The notes under the pieces were generated by a model, which was not told the DNA's origin, made no database searches, and saw only the letters and a list, made by a program, of their open reading frames with translations. Made by a program: the position numbers and the translations under genes. Source: an uncultured Alphaproteobacteria bacterium (lineage in GTDB: Bacteria > Pseudomonadota > Alphaproteobacteria > Rhodobacterales > Rhodobacteraceae). Taken from it: a stretch of DNA of 33,272 bases. The stretch lies in the NCBI GenBank assembly GCA_929200255.1, contig CAKMYZ010000028.1:1-33272 (forward strand), given 5' to 3'. Below, one piece after another: positions 15,817 to 24,470 of this stretch (positions are counted from its first letter, which is position 1; every line of letters begins with the position of its first letter).

Positions 15817-17045
15817 CAGGGACGAATGACGGCCGAGGCGCGAAGGTCTTCCAGCAAAGCCTCGGCCAAAGCGGCAAGGCGTTGACTACGGAGCTGCCTG
15901 CGGATCGCATCGCGATCAATTGTCCCGGTATCCCCATAGTTACGCGCGCAGAGCATCAGAAAGACCAGCGTTTCCCCGTTGTTGCGGGTCAGATTGGTAG
16001 AGATTTCGCCGGGATCAAGCCGCGCCAGTTCCAAGGCGATATCCTGTGAAACTTCGGACGGTGCCACTGTCAGCCGATCCAGAGCTTCCTGGGGCTGGTT
16101 GCGGGCGACGCCATAAAGATCGTCACAGGTATCGACCTGATCGCTGACTTGCGCAGCCAGCCTGCGGCCATCGTCCGATTGCCCGCCCGGAATGTAATAG
16201 GCGGCGTAATCAATGCTGACCGGTGCCTGAACCGGGCCGCGGGCCTCGCGTTGGCCGCGCTTTTGGAACAGGGCGATGCCATTTGGGATCTCGATAGGTT
16301 CGGTGACTTCGCCTGTGCCCAGATCAAGCAAAAGCTGGCGCAGTTGCGGCGGGTAGTTCTGAATGGGCAACCAGTCCAGCCGACCGCCATTTTCGCGTGA
16401 TGGCAGGGCCGAGACCTGACGGGCTGCGCTTTCAAATTCTGCGAATGTGCGCAGTCGCGAAATCTGATCCGCGGCCTGACGCGCGCGCGCCGCACGGTCA
16501 GGCGGGGCTGCGATGATGATCTCGGTCAGCAGCACCTCAAGCTGGGTCGGGGATGCACCGCGACTTGCGAGGGCCCGTTCAACGTCGGTGTCGGTGATTT
16601 GCACCTGGCGTCCAAAGCGGCCACGGACAAAATTTCGCCAAAGCACACCGACACGGACAAAATCCTCAAGCGTGCTGATATCGACCGCATTTTGTGACAA
16701 CACGCGCGTGAATTCGGGCAAGGACATATTGGCACGACCAGCAAAGGCCTCAAGCTCTTGCTGAAGTTCGGCGTCTGATATCTGGACGCCGAAGCGCGCC
16801 ATTTCCTTTTCCTTAAGGCGATCTTCGATCAGGGCTTCACGTGCCGCCTCGGTCACATCGCCCGGTGTGCGGAAAACCTGCAACAGGCGCGCGCGCTGGT
16901 TCAACTCGTATTGCGTGATGACGCGGTCATCAACAGTGATTGCAGGGGCAAGTTGGCCCTGCGCAATACCCTGCGTGCCAGCCGCGGCGACCAGTACCAC
17001 AGCCACAGTCAATATCTGACCAATCTTCAAAAATCTTGTCATCAT
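15816..17045 (-). CDS. surA: SurA-like periplasmic peptidyl-prolyl isomerase/chaperone
   Basis: A 409-residue exported chaperone. A signal peptide (TRFLKIGQILTVAVVLVAAAG..GIAQG) is followed by a SurA-type N-terminal chaperone domain (about 35-165, VDDRVITQYELNQRARLL). One parvulin domain follows (about 170-275, with GRLDWLPIQNYPPQL and IPNGIALFQKRG). A C-terminal part looks like a degenerate second parvulin or chaperone segment. It escorts beta-barrel proteins, fitting its place right after lptD, whose product needs such help. Two adjacent ATGs exist (17045 and 17042). The first gives a TGATG overlap with lptD, the second sits better behind AGGA. E. coli SurA has two clear parvulin domains, this one only one. 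Confidence 0.92.
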   Translation of the reverse strand: MMTRFLKIGQILTVAVVLVAAAGTQGIAQGQLAPAITVDDRVITQYELNQRARLLQVFRTPGDVTEAAREALIEDRLKEKEMARFGVQISDAELQQELEAFAGRANMSLPEFTRVLSQNAVDISTLEDFVRVGVLWRNFVRGRFGRQVQITDTDVERALASRGASPTQLEVLLTEIIIAAPPDRAARARQAADQISRLRTFAEFESAARQVSALPSRENGGRLDWLPIQNYPPQLRQLLLDLGTGEVTEPIEIPNGIALFQKRGQREARGPVQAPVSIDYAAYYIPGGQSDDGRRLAAQVSDQVDTCDDLYGVARNQPQEALDRLTVAPSEVSQDIALELARLDPGEISTNLTRNNGETLVFLMLCARNYGDTGTIDRDAIRRQLRSQRLAALAEALLEDLRASAVIRP

Positions 17046-19147
17046 CAATTCCTGCAACCCGTGCCGATGCCGCCTGCAGCCCGTCCTGTTGAAAAGCCGC
17101 TGATAGAGCCGCTTAAGCCAAAAGTTGTTGTTGGCGCAACCGTATCGGAAGACGTGTAACGGCGCGAGGCCGAAACGTCGATGGTCACGCATTCGTTTCG
17201 CCATTCCAGCCCGATACCACCGCGCACTGGCCGGTCGGCGGCAACATCGTAGCGCCCGTCAAGCGACAGCGTCCATGCATCACTGAGTTCAAAAGAACTG
17301 TCAAAGGACCATTCCGACACTGTCCCGGGCCGATCCTCTGCCGCGTCGCGCCGTTGCCAGATGTAATTCGCTGCCAATGATACCGTTTCATTGCCCCAGA
17401 CAATCCGGCTGTCTGCAACCGTCAATCCGCCGGTATCATCCCAAAGGCTGCGTGCGTCGAAAAGGAACCCGTCAGGCAGAGTGACTTGCCCGGCGACAAG
17501 CCAGTCTGATTGCCGTTCATCCAGACCTGATGATCGGGTGAACCCGATCGGCGCGCCCTGCCGGACGACCCGCCCGACCCCCAACCTTGACGATCCACCA
17601 GCGGCCCCACTACGTGTCCAGGCCAATCCGGTCGCCAATTGCGCCCCGGTTTCAAACGCGTCATCACCCGCAAAGCGCGACAGGGCAAAAAGGTTGGCGG
17701 CGTCTAATTCGGTGCGTATGCTATCCTCGTTGGGCGGGGTGCCACCATAGATTTCGGCCCAGGACAGGCTGATCACCGGTTCCAGCAGATGCGTTGTGCC
17801 CCGTGCCCCCTGCATGCCCAAGGGCCAGCGAAAGATCGCGCCGCCATAGGGTATCATCCGCAGATCCTGTCGTGCATAGGCGCTGTCATCGCCAATCGCA
17901 TAGAGATCGGCCTGCGCGCCCAGTTTTGCCTGTGCCAATAGACCCGTGGGCAGGATCCAGCTGTCTTGCCAAGTGGCTTGGGTCCCCAGCCGTGTGACAT
18001 CACGTCCCCGATCACCGTCGACGTCGCTGTAGCGGTAGGCTGTTTCAATGTCCGCGCCGTATTTGAGCGTACCCCCCACAGCAGGGCGCAGGCGCTGTTC
18101 GTAACCGATATCGGCAATGATGGGGGGCAGTGACGCGTTTGACTCGTCGTCACGCAGGGTCTGGTAGTAGGTAAAGCGCGCCTGATAGAGCGACGTATCC
18201 GCCAGTCGCCGCAAACTGATCGCACTATCAAGCCGGTCTTTGTCCGCATAGCCATAGTCGATCAGATAGGCATCGTCACTGACGGCTTCGATGTCAAAGT
18301 TGAGCTGGTAGTCATTGCCAAGATCAAAGCGGCCTTCGGCGAAAATGTAGGACCGGTCCGTTGTTTCAAGTGTGTCATTACTCACGGCACCTTCGACCCT
18401 GATGTTTCCATTGGCGAAGGCTTGCCTGTAAATGATCTCAAGCGTGGTGGTTTCCGCAGATAGATACGGCGTCAGCGTCACGTCGCGATGATCCCCCAAA
18501 GTGACAAAATAGGGGATTTTGATCCCGGTGCCCAAACGGTTGGTGTTGCGTTGCTCAGGGATCAGAAAACCCGTTGCGCGCTCCAGGGTGGGGTCGGGCA
18601 GACGCATGCGGGGCAACCAGATCACCGGCACACCGCGGAGGCGGAATATCGCATTCTCAAAGTAGAGCTGGCGTTCGTATGTGTCGTGGACAACCCGTTC
18701 GGCCCGAATATCCCAGAGAGCTGGGCCAGTACCGCAGACCCGGCATGACGTTGCAGCCACTTTGTAAAGTTGAGAATAGCGCCCCTCGCGCCGGTCAATC
18801 TGATTGGCAGCAAGTTGCAGCTGCTGGTCCAGTACAATGCGTGCGCCTTGCAGGATGCCATTTTCCAGGCGCGGGTCGAGTGTCGCCTCGGTTGCCGTCA
18901 GGATCGTGCCGTCTTCCGTCTGAATGAATATCGGTCCGGTGATCTGCAATGTGTCACTCGGCTGATCGAAGACGATCCGCTGCGCCGTGAGGCGGCTGCC
19001 ATCAAAAAGCACCTCTACATTGCCCGAAGCCACAAGTTGATCGTCCGCGTTCAGTGCTACCCTGTCAGCCACGAGTGTCGCAGCCCCCTGCGCCAACAAC
19101 ATGCTCGGAAGAAGCCATGACAGAATAAAAAGGATCAGGAACCGCAT
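17045..19147 (-). CDS. lptD: LPS-assembly protein LptD
   Basis: A 700-residue outer-membrane beta-barrel that inserts lipopolysaccharide into the outer leaflet. It has a signal peptide (MRFLILFILSWLLPSMLLAQG), an N-terminal LptA/OstA-like jellyroll (about 22-150, ADDQLVASGNVEVLFDGSRL) and a long barrel domain with alternating aromatic strands to the C-terminus. Cysteines occur in a pair near the N-terminal domain (SCRVCGTG) and again at the C-terminal end (NECVTID, GTGCRN), positions suited to the inter-domain disulfides of LptD, although the exact pattern is not checked. It starts with ATG overlapping the lptG stop (TAATG). Somewhat shorter than E. coli LptD (784), as is common in this group. 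Confidence 0.95.
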   Translation of the reverse strand: MRFLILFILSWLLPSMLLAQGAATLVADRVALNADDQLVASGNVEVLFDGSRLTAQRIVFDQPSDTLQITGPIFIQTEDGTILTATEATLDPRLENGILQGARIVLDQQLQLAANQIDRREGRYSQLYKVAATSCRVCGTGPALWDIRAERVVHDTYERQLYFENAIFRLRGVPVIWLPRMRLPDPTLERATGFLIPEQRNTNRLGTGIKIPYFVTLGDHRDVTLTPYLSAETTTLEIIYRQAFANGNIRVEGAVSNDTLETTDRSYIFAEGRFDLGNDYQLNFDIEAVSDDAYLIDYGYADKDRLDSAISLRRLADTSLYQARFTYYQTLRDDESNASLPPIIADIGYEQRLRPAVGGTLKYGADIETAYRYSDVDGDRGRDVTRLGTQATWQDSWILPTGLLAQAKLGAQADLYAIGDDSAYARQDLRMIPYGGAIFRWPLGMQGARGTTHLLEPVISLSWAEIYGGTPPNEDSIRTELDAANLFALSRFAGDDAFETGAQLATGLAWTRSGAAGGSSRLGVGRVVRQGAPIGFTRSSGLDERQSDWLVAGQVTLPDGFLFDARSLWDDTGGLTVADSRIVWGNETVSLAANYIWQRRDAAEDRPGTVSEWSFDSSFELSDAWTLSLDGRYDVAADRPVRGGIGLEWRNECVTIDVSASRRYTSSDTVAPTTTFGLSGSISGFSTGRAAGGIGTGCRN

Positions 19148-20241
19148 TACCCGTCCTCGTTATGCAGCAGGATGCCCAGCGACAGGCTGATCGCGGCAAG
19201 TGGTGGTGCCCAGGCTGCCAGTACGGCGGGCAACTGCCCGTTTTCGCCCAGAACCAAAGCAAAGTTGCGGACGAAATAGACAACAAACGCCAGAAGCACC
19301 GCAGTGGTCACCATCAGCCCCGTGCGCCCGCCGCGCTGGTGGCGCAGTGTAAAGCTGGCAGCGAGCAGGACCATGGCAACAAAGAAGAAAGGTACCGCCA
19401 GTTCGCCGTGGAACCAGACAAGGTGACGTTGGGCCGAAAAACCGGCGGCGCGCAGTCGCTCGATAAATGCGGGGAGCTCCCAGATAGGGATCGATGAAGG
19501 TGTGCCGAAACTGTCCCGGATTTGATCGGGGGTCAGTGTTGAGGGCACCGAGAGCTGCACGTGCGTGACCGCCCCGGCTTCTGGAGTTGTCTCATCCTGC
19601 AAGGCCCAAGATTTTGCATCACGCAAAAGCCAAGCGCCAGTGGTCAGTTCAGCGGAAGCAGCATTGATGCGCTGTGCAGGGTTTCCGTCCGGCCCGAAGG
19701 TCAGAAAGGTTACGTTTGCCAGCAGGGTACCATCCAAATTCGCGCCCTGCGCCCGGATCACGGTTTGCCCCTCAGTACTGCCCTGCCGCAGCCAAAGGCC
19801 CGTAGACCCGATGGAGAGGACCGAGGCATTGCCGCGCAGCGCATCACTGCGCGTTTCAAATTGCTTCGATGTGCTGGCCACAATCGGGTTCAGAATGGCC
19901 ACGGCAAAAAGCCCGATCATTAAGGCAACTGTCAGTGGCGCCATAAGCGCGCGCATCGCGGACCGCCCTGCCGCGCGTGTCACCACCATCTCGGATGAAC
20001 GCGCAAGGCTGAGAAAGAGCGCAATTGCCGCAAGGATCATGATCAATGGCATGATCTGATAGATACCTTTGGGGATATTCAGCAGGCTGAGGGCCAGGAT
20101 GTCGAAAAAGCTTGTCTCCGGGCTCGCATAACGTCGCATCTGCTCAATCAGGTCAATAAAGAGCATGATCAGAAAAAAGATGGCGGCCACGCCTAGAAAG
20201 GTCATCAGGAAACGGCGCGCGAAATACCGGTGCAGGATCAT
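19147..20241 (-). CDS. lptG: LPS export ABC transporter permease LptG
   Basis: A 364-residue inner-membrane permease of the YjgP/YjgQ family. It has six predicted membrane helices, three N-terminal (starting LHRYFARRFLMTFLGVAAIFFLIM) and three C-terminal (VPFFFVAMVLLAASF onward), around a periplasmic jellyroll domain. With LptF and the ATPase LptB it extracts LPS from the inner membrane. LptB is not in this window. The ATG at 20241 overlaps the lptF stop as ATGA; upstream in-frame codons lie inside lptF and are not family-like. Confidence 0.95.
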   Translation of the reverse strand: MILHRYFARRFLMTFLGVAAIFFLIMLFIDLIEQMRRYASPETSFFDILALSLLNIPKGIYQIMPLIMILAAIALFLSLARSSEMVVTRAAGRSAMRALMAPLTVALMIGLFAVAILNPIVASTSKQFETRSDALRGNASVLSIGSTGLWLRQGSTEGQTVIRAQGANLDGTLLANVTFLTFGPDGNPAQRINAASAELTTGAWLLRDAKSWALQDETTPEAGAVTHVQLSVPSTLTPDQIRDSFGTPSSIPIWELPAFIERLRAAGFSAQRHLVWFHGELAVPFFFVAMVLLAASFTLRHQRGGRTGLMVTTAVLLAFVVYFVRNFALVLGENGQLPAVLAAWAPPLAAISLSLGILLHNEDG

Positions 20242-21368
20242 GATGAGGTCGCCCCGCTGATCCGCCGCTTGAACAGGGTTGGCCGGCCCGCCCAGAACAG
20301 GAGGAGCCAAATGATGATGAACCCTACTAGACTGGGCAGATAGGTTGCAAACCAAAGTGCCTCATTGCTACGGGCGAGCCGCAGGCCGGTTGTTTCAAAG
20401 GCTTTGACCACGATGATCAGGGCAATTGCGGCCATAATCTGTTTCCAGACGCCAAAGCGACTGTAGCCCCCAACCATGAGAGCCGAAAATCCAAGCAGGG
20501 CTGCAACCATGCCCAGAATGGACTGGCTAAACCTGTCGTGGGCTTTGGCGAGCAGCTGCGCCTTGGATCTGCGGGTTTCTGCAATCAACGCAGGCGTTGG
20601 GTGTAGCAATTCCCAGGTAAACACATGCGAGTCGCGCCTGCGGGTGCTGCGGCGTTCGCCGATCAGGTTGCTTATGTTATAGGCGAAATCATCAAAGGTG
20701 GTGGTAAAAAGTTTTTGGTCCTCGTTGCGTAGGGTCTGTACCATGCCGTCAATCATCACCAGTTGGGTGCTGTTGTTCTCGCGGATCAGAAAGGCCTTGG
20801 ATGCAGTGTAGGTCACCTCATCACGAGCGCTTCGGCCATCTGTCAGAAAAATGTCAAGCAGTTCTCCGGAAGGGGTGATTTCGCGGATGTAGAAAGTCAC
20901 GCCATTGACCGGTTCGATAAACTGCCCTTCGGTCAACAGCCGTGCAGTGATGTTCTGAGCGATATCCGCCTCGCGGGCATCCAACCGGGCGCTGCTGAGC
21001 GGGACAAGAATATGCATCAGGATCGACATGATCGCCGCCACGATCAACCCGAAGTAGGCCACTGGGCGGGCCAGCCGAAACGGCGAATAGCCTGTCGCCT
21101 GCACGACCGTCAGCTCGGCTTCGGTTGACATGCGGTTGGTGACGTAGACAGCAGCCGCAAAACCTGCCAACGGCAGGGCTAGCCGGATCACGGATGGCAG
21201 TGAAAGTGCTGTAAACTCAAGGAAAACCCCCGCCGACTGGCCGTCTGAAATCAGTTGGTCAAACAGTACAACCGCCTGGTTGATCCAATAGATCAACACA
21301 AGCACCAGACTGAAAAAGCCAAAGAGCACCATCAACTGCGACAGCATGTATCTGTCAAATCGTGCCAA
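20238..21368 (-). CDS. lptF: LPS export ABC transporter permease LptF
   Basis: A 376-residue YjgP/YjgQ family permease and first gene of the operon. The N-terminus FDRYMLSQLMVLFGFFSLVLVLIYW begins the first helix; a periplasmic jellyroll (about 125-270) is followed by three C-terminal helices. The start appears to be TTG at 21368: AAAGG sits about 8 bases upstream, and family members begin M-[AS]-RFDRYML. An ATG seven codons in (21347) is the alternative but would cut into the conserved start. It is divergent from pepA across about 140 bases. Confidence 0.94.
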   Translation of the reverse strand: MARFDRYMLSQLMVLFGFFSLVLVLIYWINQAVVLFDQLISDGQSAGVFLEFTALSLPSVIRLALPLAGFAAAVYVTNRMSTEAELTVVQATGYSPFRLARPVAYFGLIVAAIMSILMHILVPLSSARLDAREADIAQNITARLLTEGQFIEPVNGVTFYIREITPSGELLDIFLTDGRSARDEVTYTASKAFLIRENNSTQLVMIDGMVQTLRNEDQKLFTTTFDDFAYNISNLIGERRSTRRRDSHVFTWELLHPTPALIAETRRSKAQLLAKAHDRFSQSILGMVAALLGFSALMVGGYSRFGVWKQIMAAIALIIVVKAFETTGLRLARSNEALWFATYLPSLVGFIIIWLLLFWAGRPTLFKRRISGATSS

Positions 21369-21509
21369 TACGCTGCCTTTCGGTGGTGGTTGCCTGCCGT
21401 TTCCGGGGCAAACTAACGCAAGCTTGCTGCGGATTGAACCGCTATCTGGTCATTGGTGTGGCGGCAGGCTAGGACTGGCGCAACACACATTTTTGCCAAA
21501 GGAACGCTT

Positions 21510-22976
21510 ATGACGACGCCTGCTGAAATCCACTTCAAATCTGTCGATCTTGACGCTGTGGCCCGCGCCCCCGGCAAGATTGTTGTCTTTGTCGATCATG
21601 ATGGCAAGCTGGACGCAGGCGCGCGCAAGGTTAACACACTGACCCGCAAGGCGCTGGCGCGGTTTGTGGACAGTACTGGTTTTGAAAAAATGGCGGCCGG
21701 TGATCTGTCATCAATTGCCTATCCTACGGGTTTGGTTGCCGAGGCTGTCTGCGTCATCAAACTGGGCCGCCGTCCCAGTAGCCAAGATGCTCGCAAGGCC
21801 GGTGCGCAACTGGCCAAGGCGCAAGGCGGCAAGGATCTGTTGATCCTGGGCGGTACGATCGCGCGCGCAGATGAGATTGCATTGGGCCTTGCGCTGCGTG
21901 GCTACGATTTTGATGCGCATAAGACGGCAGCGGCCAAACCAAAGGGCAAGATCGCCTTTATGGTTTCAAAGCCCGAAGAGGTTGCCAAATCCGCAGCCCC
22001 AATGGCCGCCATTGCCGAAGGTGTGTTCTTTACCCGCGATTTGACCAATGAGCCGGCCAATGTGCTGACCACTGACGATTTTGCGGCAAGGCTGGCTGCG
22101 ATGCAGGACCTTGGTCTTGATGTCGAGATCCTTGAGGAAGAGGAATTGGCAAAACTAGGCATGCGCACATTGCTGAGCGTGGGGCAGGGGTCGGCCAGCC
22201 CGTCCAAGGTTGTCGTCATGAAATGGAATGGCGGTGGAGATGAAGCGCCCTTTGCCTTGGTGGGCAAGGGGGTTGTGTTCGATACCGGGGGCATCAGCCT
22301 TAAACCCGCAGACGGCATGGAAGACATGACGATGGATATGGGCGGGGCCGGTGTGGTCTCGGGTGTGATGCGCGCGTTGGCGCTGCGCAAGGCCAAGGCC
22401 AATGTTGTTGGCTTGGTTGGATTGGTTGAAAATATGCCATCCGGCACCGCAACCCGCCCCGGTGATGTCATCAAATCGATGAAGGGTGACACAATTGAGG
22501 TTATCAACACCGACGCCGAAGGGCGTTTGGTGCTGGCCGATGTGCTGTGGTATGCGCAAGAACGGTTCAAGCCTGTGGGTATGATTAATCTGGCCACGCT
22601 GACCGGCGCGATGATTATCGCCCTGGGGCATGAAAACGCAGGCGTGTTTTCCAATTCCGATGCGTTGAGCGCGGCCTTCGTCAAAGCCGCGAAAACCGAA
22701 GGCGAAGGCGCGTGGCGCATGCCGATGGGGCCAGCCTATGACGACCTGCTGAAATCGCGGATTGCGGATATGAAAAATACCGGCGGGCGCCCGGCGGGTT
22801 CAATCACCGCAGCACAGTTCCTACAACGGTTCGTGAAGGATGATGTGCCTTGGGCGCACCTTGACATTGCCGGCACCGCAAGTGCGAAGAAAGAGACAGC
22901 ACTGGCGCCTGCCGGGGCAACTGGCTGGGGCGTGATGGCGCTGAACCGGTTCATTGCCGACAACTACGAGAGTTAA
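21510..22976 (+). CDS. pepA: Leucyl aminopeptidase (M17 family)
   Basis: A 488-residue cytosolic dizinc or dimanganese aminopeptidase that removes N-terminal residues from peptides. The C-terminal catalytic domain carries GKGVVFDTGGISLKPADGME, with the metal-binding Lys and Asp, and NTDAEGRLVLADVL, the M17 signature. The N-terminal 170 residues form the alpha/beta hexamer-assembly domain. The ATG at 21510 is preceded by AAAGGAA. HolC follows 3 bases after the stop and is certainly co-transcribed. pepA-holC next to, and divergent from, lptFG is conserved in many proteobacteria. E. coli PepA also binds DNA, which cannot be judged here. Confidence 0.97.
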   Translation: MTTPAEIHFKSVDLDAVARAPGKIVVFVDHDGKLDAGARKVNTLTRKALARFVDSTGFEKMAAGDLSSIAYPTGLVAEAVCVIKLGRRPSSQDARKAGAQLAKAQGGKDLLILGGTIARADEIALGLALRGYDFDAHKTAAAKPKGKIAFMVSKPEEVAKSAAPMAAIAEGVFFTRDLTNEPANVLTTDDFAARLAAMQDLGLDVEILEEEELAKLGMRTLLSVGQGSASPSKVVVMKWNGGGDEAPFALVGKGVVFDTGGISLKPADGMEDMTMDMGGAGVVSGVMRALALRKAKANVVGLVGLVENMPSGTATRPGDVIKSMKGDTIEVINTDAEGRLVLADVLWYAQERFKPVGMINLATLTGAMIIALGHENAGVFSNSDALSAAFVKAAKTEGEGAWRMPMGPAYDDLLKSRIADMKNTGGRPAGSITAAQFLQRFVKDDVPWAHLDIAGTASAKKETALAPAGATGWGVMALNRFIADNYES

Positions 22977-22979
22977 TGC

Positions 22980-23432
22980 ATGGGGGCCGCGTTCTTCTAC
23001 CACCTGACCGACACCCCGCTGGAGGCGACCCTGCCTATGCTGATTGGCAAGGCACGTGGCGCAGGCTGGCGGGTATTGGTGCGCGGAACCGATGATGCGC
23101 TACTGAAACGCTTGGATGACGTGCTGTGGCAGGGGCCGGACGATGGGTTTCTGCCGCATGGGCTGGCGGGCGGGCCGTATGATGCAGACCAGCCGGTGCT
23201 GCTGGGCGATGCGCCCAGTGATGGGTTTGCCTGTGTGATGAGTGTTGCCGGCGCCGACGTGACGGCCGCAGAGATGACCGCACTGGAGCGGGTCTGCATC
23301 CTGTTCGACGGGCATAATGGCGCAGCGTTGGATCAAGCGCGCGGCCAATGGAAGGCGTTGACGGATGCAGGATGCAGCGCACAGTATTGGGCGCAAGAGG
23401 ACGGACGTTGGACAAAGAAGGCCGAGAAGTAA
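22980..23432 (+). CDS. holC: DNA polymerase III chi subunit
   Basis: A 150-residue HolC protein that links the clamp loader to single-stranded-DNA-binding protein. It begins AAFFYHLTDTPLEATLPMLIGKA, typical of the family, and contains DDVLWQGPDDGFLPHGLAG and VLLGDAP, the usual core. The ATG is 3 bases after the pepA stop, so it depends on translational coupling. A 6-bp inverted repeat (CGTAAG at 23442-23447, CTTACG at 23464-23469) follows, without a T run, in the 32-base gap to the convergent cupredoxin gene. Confidence 0.95.
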   Translation: MGAAFFYHLTDTPLEATLPMLIGKARGAGWRVLVRGTDDALLKRLDDVLWQGPDDGFLPHGLAGGPYDADQPVLLGDAPSDGFACVMSVAGADVTAAEMTALERVCILFDGHNGAALDQARGQWKALTDAGCSAQYWAQEDGRWTKKAEK

Positions 23433-23464
23433 ATACTGCACCGTAAGCTGCTGCGCTGGTCATC

Positions 23465-23809
23465 TTACGCAACAAGTACGACCCTGCCCTTCATGTGGGG
23501 GTGAAAGATGCAAAAGTATGACAGCTCCATGCCCGCAGTCACCTTGATTGCAGCCATCTCGCCGCGCTCCAATGTCCCCGTGTCCCAACCAAACTGATCC
23601 GCAGTTGCCGTATGTGGCGCAAGGTCGTGATTGGTCCATCGAATGGCGTCTCCGACGCGCACGCGGAGGATTGCTGGACCGAATTGGAACGATTGAATCG
23701 CCACCTCATGAATCGCTGGCGTATTTGCGCGAAGGGCCTGCGGGATCGGAGCGACTGTAATTGCAGTCGCCCCAACAATGATATCCCGACGTGTCAGCAA
23801 ATCCCGCAT
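23465..23809 (-). CDS. Exported cupredoxin (amicyanin/plastocyanin-like)
   Basis: A 114-residue small blue-copper-type protein. The N-terminus (LLTRRDIIVGATAITVAPIPQALRA) has a twin arginine before a hydrophobic stretch, so Tat export is possible. The cupredoxin body has the first copper histidine in LAPHTA and the Cys-x2-His-x2-Met cluster in YFCIFHPHMKG, giving the four ligands of a type 1 copper site. Such proteins carry single electrons in the periplasm. The ATG overlaps the stop of the upstream DUF4142 gene by one base (TAATG), so they form a two-gene operon. The electron partner is unknown. Confidence 0.9.
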   Translation of the reverse strand: MRDLLTRRDIIVGATAITVAPIPQALRANTPAIHEVAIQSFQFGPAILRVRVGDAIRWTNHDLAPHTATADQFGWDTGTLERGEMAAIKVTAGMELSYFCIFHPHMKGRVVLVA

Positions 23810-24336
23810 TATTGCAGTGCCTCGACCATCATTTCGGCGTGCGCTTCGTGGGCTTTGAAAATCTCAAGGCCTTGGGTGAAGAGCGCTTTCACTTCGGCGT
23901 TGTCGATATTTGGGATCATCGTGTTCTCAACAAGGTCATTCACGGCCTTGTGGTAGGCAAGTTCATTGGCTGCATAAGCCGCATCAAACTCTGCGCCACG
24001 CAGTTTGACAAAGCCGTCAATGATCTCGTCGGCATTCGCGTTGAGTGTTTGGCTGAACGCGTTGTCTTGCGCGGTTGCGCCCAACTTGTCGAGAAGATCC
24101 AATGCGGCTTCGTTGACCGCCGTGTGATCGCGGATCATGGTATTTGCAAAGTCGTGGATATCTGGATTGCGCGACAGCGCCAGGGCCAGATGGGCGTAGC
24201 GAATATCAATGTTATCAGCGGTATAGGCGATATGCGCGTATTCAAGGTCGTTCATCTCAGCGACATCCTGTGCGGAGGCCTGAGCACCGATCAGAGAAAG
24301 GGTGATTGCGACGGTGGGTAGTAGTTTCTTCATCAT
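23809..24336 (-). CDS. DUF4142 domain exported protein
   Basis: A 175-residue protein with a signal peptide (MKKLLPTVAITLSLIGAQASAQ) and a helical ferritin-like DUF4142 domain. Visible features are EYAHIAYTADNIDIRYAHLALALSRNPDIHDFANTMIRDHTAVNEAAL, then a second pair of helices with YHKAVNDLVENTMIPNIDN and IFKAHEAHAEMM. Histidine- and glutamate-bearing helices recall ferritin-like folds, but a metal site is not established for the family. GGAG stands 6 bases before the first of two ATGs. It is divergent from the AraC gene and upstream of, and coupled to, the cupredoxin gene, so a shared envelope redox or stress role is plausible. Confidence 0.88.
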   Translation of the reverse strand: MMKKLLPTVAITLSLIGAQASAQDVAEMNDLEYAHIAYTADNIDIRYAHLALALSRNPDIHDFANTMIRDHTAVNEAALDLLDKLGATAQDNAFSQTLNANADEIIDGFVKLRGAEFDAAYAANELAYHKAVNDLVENTMIPNIDNAEVKALFTQGLEIFKAHEAHAEMMVEALQ

Positions 24337-24398
24337 GTGGAGCTCCGTAGGGTTTCGATGCCGACAGAGTTACGCAGTGAACTGAGCCGTTTGAATGC

Positions 24399-24429
24399 GC
24401 GATCGTCCTGAATGCTGTGCAGATCGTTC
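24399..24429 (+). promoter_or_regulatory. Candidate AraC-family operator: direct GATCGT repeats 21 bp apart
   Basis: GATCGTCC begins at 24401 and GATCGTTC at 24422, exactly 21 bases (two helical turns) apart, the usual spacing of AraC/XylS half-sites. CAGATCGTTC (24420-24429) recurs as a perfect inverted repeat at the end of the regulator gene. The site lies in the 134-base divergent gap between the DUF4142 operon and the AraC gene. Confidence 0.5.
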
Positions 24430-24470
24430 AGGCCTCTGTACACATTCGCTTTCGTCAGTATGGTTCCACT

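Noticed and set aside
21902..22720. A long minus-strand frame (272 codons) antisense to pepA.
   Set aside because: It lies wholly inside pepA, is rich in Ser/Pro/Ala as expected of an antisense shadow in GC-rich DNA, and has no recognisable motif.
23442..23469. Inverted repeat between holC and the cupredoxin gene as a terminator.
   Set aside because: The stem is only 6 bp with a 16-base loop and no T run on either strand.
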